The translations under genes were made by a program, and so were the position numbers. The notes under the pieces are model-generated. The model searched no databases. It was not told the DNA's origin and saw nothing but the letters and a program-made list of their open reading frames with translations. Shown piece by piece: positions 5,373 through 6,817 of a stretch of 6,817 bases of DNA (positions are counted from its first letter, which is position 1; every line of letters starts with the position of its first letter). Source of the stretch: Chloroflexota bacterium. Lineage in GTDB: Bacteria; Chloroflexota; Limnocylindria; Limnocylindrales; CSP1-4. The DNA lies in assembly GCA_013696275.1 (NCBI GenBank), contig JACCYW010000013.1, forward strand, positions 1 to 6,817, written 5' to 3'.

Positions 5373-6817
5373 TTGGCCGTCCTCTCCCCGCGGGCCGGCA
5401 TCTGGCTCTTCCATCTCGCCCTCCCGCTGGTTGGCCTGTGGGTCCTGCTGGTGCAGCCCGACTTCGACCTGGCGTGGGAGGACCACGTGGCCCATCTCGT
5501 GCTCGTCGGCCTGGCCACGGCGATCAGCATCGTGCTGGCGCTGCTGGTGGGCCGTCTGGCGGCGGAGCATGGTGATGCCCGACTGACCCTCGTCTCGCTC
5601 GGCTTCCTGGCCAGCGCCGGTGCCTTCTTCCTGCACGCCTTCTCGACGCCCCGGACGATCGTCGGGGGACCGAACCTCAACTTCCTCCTCTCTACGCCGG
5701 TCGGTCTGACCGTGGCGTCCGTATTCGTGCTGGCATCGTCGTTCGACCTCGCCAAGGGGGCGGCGGAGCGGGTCGTGCGCTTCCGCAAGTGGCTCGTCAT
5801 GGCCATCCTGGTGCTGATGGGTGGGTGGGCGGTCGCATCGCTCCAACCACCACTGAGCCTGCCGCCCGCGCCGGGCAGCGCCGAACTGCTGCTGGTCGTG
5901 TCGGTCCCAGGCGCAGTGCTGTTCATCACCGCCGCCATCTTCTACCTGCGCCTCTTCGTCCGGCGACGGTCGGCCATCTCGGCGGCACTGGTGACCTCGT
6001 TCCTGCTGCTGGCGGAGGCGGTCATCGCCATCCCGCTGACGCCCAACTGGCACGCCAGTTGGTGGCTCTGGCACATCCTCATGGCGCTCGCCTATGGCTT
6101 CGTGGTGTACAGCGCCCGTGTCGCCTACCGTCGGGAGGGCTCGCTCGGCTCGCTCTTCCAGGGCATCTCGCTGGAGGAGACCGTCCAGCGCATCCGGGCC
6201 GACTATCGCCAAGCTCTCGACAGCTACGTGGCCACCCTGGCCTCCGGCGGCGGGGCGGGCCGGCCGCACGCGTTGATCGAGCGCTTCGACCTGAGCGAAG
6301 GGCAGGCCGCCGTGCTCGAGCAGGCGGGCGTGGCCGTGGCCTCGGAGCGGGAGCAGATCATGCGCCTGGATGCGTTGGCGGAGGTCGGGCGGGAGACCCT
6401 TGTGGAGGTCGACGAGAAGGATCTGATCGACCGAGCCCTCAGGCGTGTCCGGCCGGGCTTTCCGGGCGACCAGCTCGACTATCGAGGCGTCGGCGACGGC
6501 ATCGATGGGTCGTCCGCGCCAGAGCCAGCGGGGACGCGACTGACCGTCCCGGTGGCGGTCAGCGGGCTGGAGGCGGGAGCGCTGGTGCTCACGCGACCGA
6601 GAGGCGGACTGTCACATCGCGAACAGGCCGTGCTGGAAGCATTGAGTGCTCAGTTGGCGGTAGCGGTCGCCAATGTGCGCCTATACCGGCAGGTAGAGGA
6701 CCTGTTCCGTCGATACCTCTCGCCGGCCGTGGCGACGACCCTCCTGGCCGACCCCAAGCAGGCCGCGCTGGGTGGCGAGGTACGCGACGTGACGGTGCTC
6801 TTCGCCGACCTGCGCGG
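5331..6817 (+). CDS. Membrane adenylate/guanylate cyclase, class III (partial, 3' end outside window; 5' end probably frameshifted)
   Basis: Open frame to the right edge with no stop. It begins with about eight predicted membrane helices, roughly at 5400-5453, 5484-5558, 5583-5645, 5694-5748, 5790-5843, 5886-5958, 5976-6041 and 6060-6128. A linker (6129-6350) and a compact, degenerate GAF-like region (about 6360-6686, ending in LSAQLAVAVANVRLY) follow. The pre-catalytic signature FRRYLSPAVATTLLADP comes next, then GGEVRDVTVLFADLRG, the first strand of the class III cyclase domain. The Asp codon at 6807-6809 is the expected first metal ligand. The product would make cAMP or cGMP at the inner membrane face, with the helices or GAF region sensing a signal. 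Purine specificity residues lie beyond the window. In this frame the possible starts are GTG 5331, GTG 5334 or TTG 5373, none with a ribosome site. I think the natural start is ATG 5305/5308 in another frame. Confidence 0.85.
   Translation, partial: MVRPPHAAGGPAAALAVLSPRAGIWLFHLALPLVGLWVLLVQPDFDLAWEDHVAHLVLVGLATAISIVLALLVGRLAAEHGDARLTLVSLGFLASAGAFFLHAFSTPRTIVGGPNLNFLLSTPVGLTVASVFVLASSFDLAKGAAERVVRFRKWLVMAILVLMGGWAVASLQPPLSLPPAPGSAELLLVVSVPGAVLFITAAIFYLRLFVRRRSAISAALVTSFLLLAEAVIAIPLTPNWHASWWLWHILMALAYGFVVYSARVAYRREGSLGSLFQGISLEETVQRIRADYRQALDSYVATLASGGGAGRPHALIERFDLSEGQAAVLEQAGVAVASEREQIMRLDALAEVGRETLVEVDEKDLIDRALRRVRPGFPGDQLDYRGVGDGIDGSSAPEPAGTRLTVPVAVSGLEAGALVLTRPRGGLSHREQAVLEALSAQLAVAVANVRLYRQVEDLFRRYLSPAVATTLLADPKQAALGGEVRDVTVLFADLR

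Noticed and set aside
5295..6269. A 324-codon minus-strand frame opposite the cyclase gene
   Set aside because: Low-complexity, Gln/Arg/Asp-rich translation with no domain, opposite a clear membrane cyclase.

Overview
The window is a GC-rich bacterial segment (roughly two thirds G+C by eye) with tightly packed genes and strong G/C preference at third codon positions. I lean towards a high-GC soil or freshwater lineage such as Chloroflexota. The main reason is that the polytopic membrane protein with a GAF-like region and class III cyclase resembles cyclases I recall from that phylum. An actinobacterial origin cannot be excluded from the sequence alone.

Layout: positions 1-5298 hold seven genes on the minus strand, read from 5298 down to 1. 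They are a dGTPase-type HD phosphohydrolase (5298-4243), a flavin reductase (4229-3669), an alpha/beta hydrolase (3656-2757), an EthD-family small barrel protein (2688-2374), and three different crotonase-superfamily enzymes. These are a ring-hydrolase-like member (2377-1574), a classical two-glutamate enoyl-CoA hydratase (1577-759) and a PaaG-like isomerase (755-1, cut by the window edge only a few residues before its end). Gaps are 13, 12 and 68 nt, then two 4-nt start/stop overlaps, then 3 nt, so this looks like one operon or two closely linked ones. On the plus strand, diverging from about 5300 to the right edge, is a membrane adenylate/guanylate cyclase that is cut just as its catalytic domain begins.

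How it may work together: three non-redundant crotonases, an EthD protein, a hydrolase and a flavin reductase look like part of a catabolic route for a cyclic acid handled as CoA thioesters. In such a route isomerisation, hydration and hydrolytic C-C ring opening would be separate steps, and the flavin reductase would feed a monooxygenase that is not in the window. The substrate cannot be read from the sequence. The dGTPase at the head of the cluster is probably a housekeeping gene whose transcript continues into the catabolic genes.

Most notable points: (1) the N-terminus of the cyclase appears split between two reading frames around 5362-5390, consistent with a one-base deletion; (2) the putative start codons of the divergent dGTPase and cyclase genes touch inside an 8-bp palindrome, leaving no intergenic DNA; (3) the 267-residue crotonase at 1574-2377 lacks the second catalytic glutamate and carries a MenB/BadI/BamA-like active-site pattern. 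No RNA genes, CRISPR arrays, insertion sequences or convincing terminators were seen.
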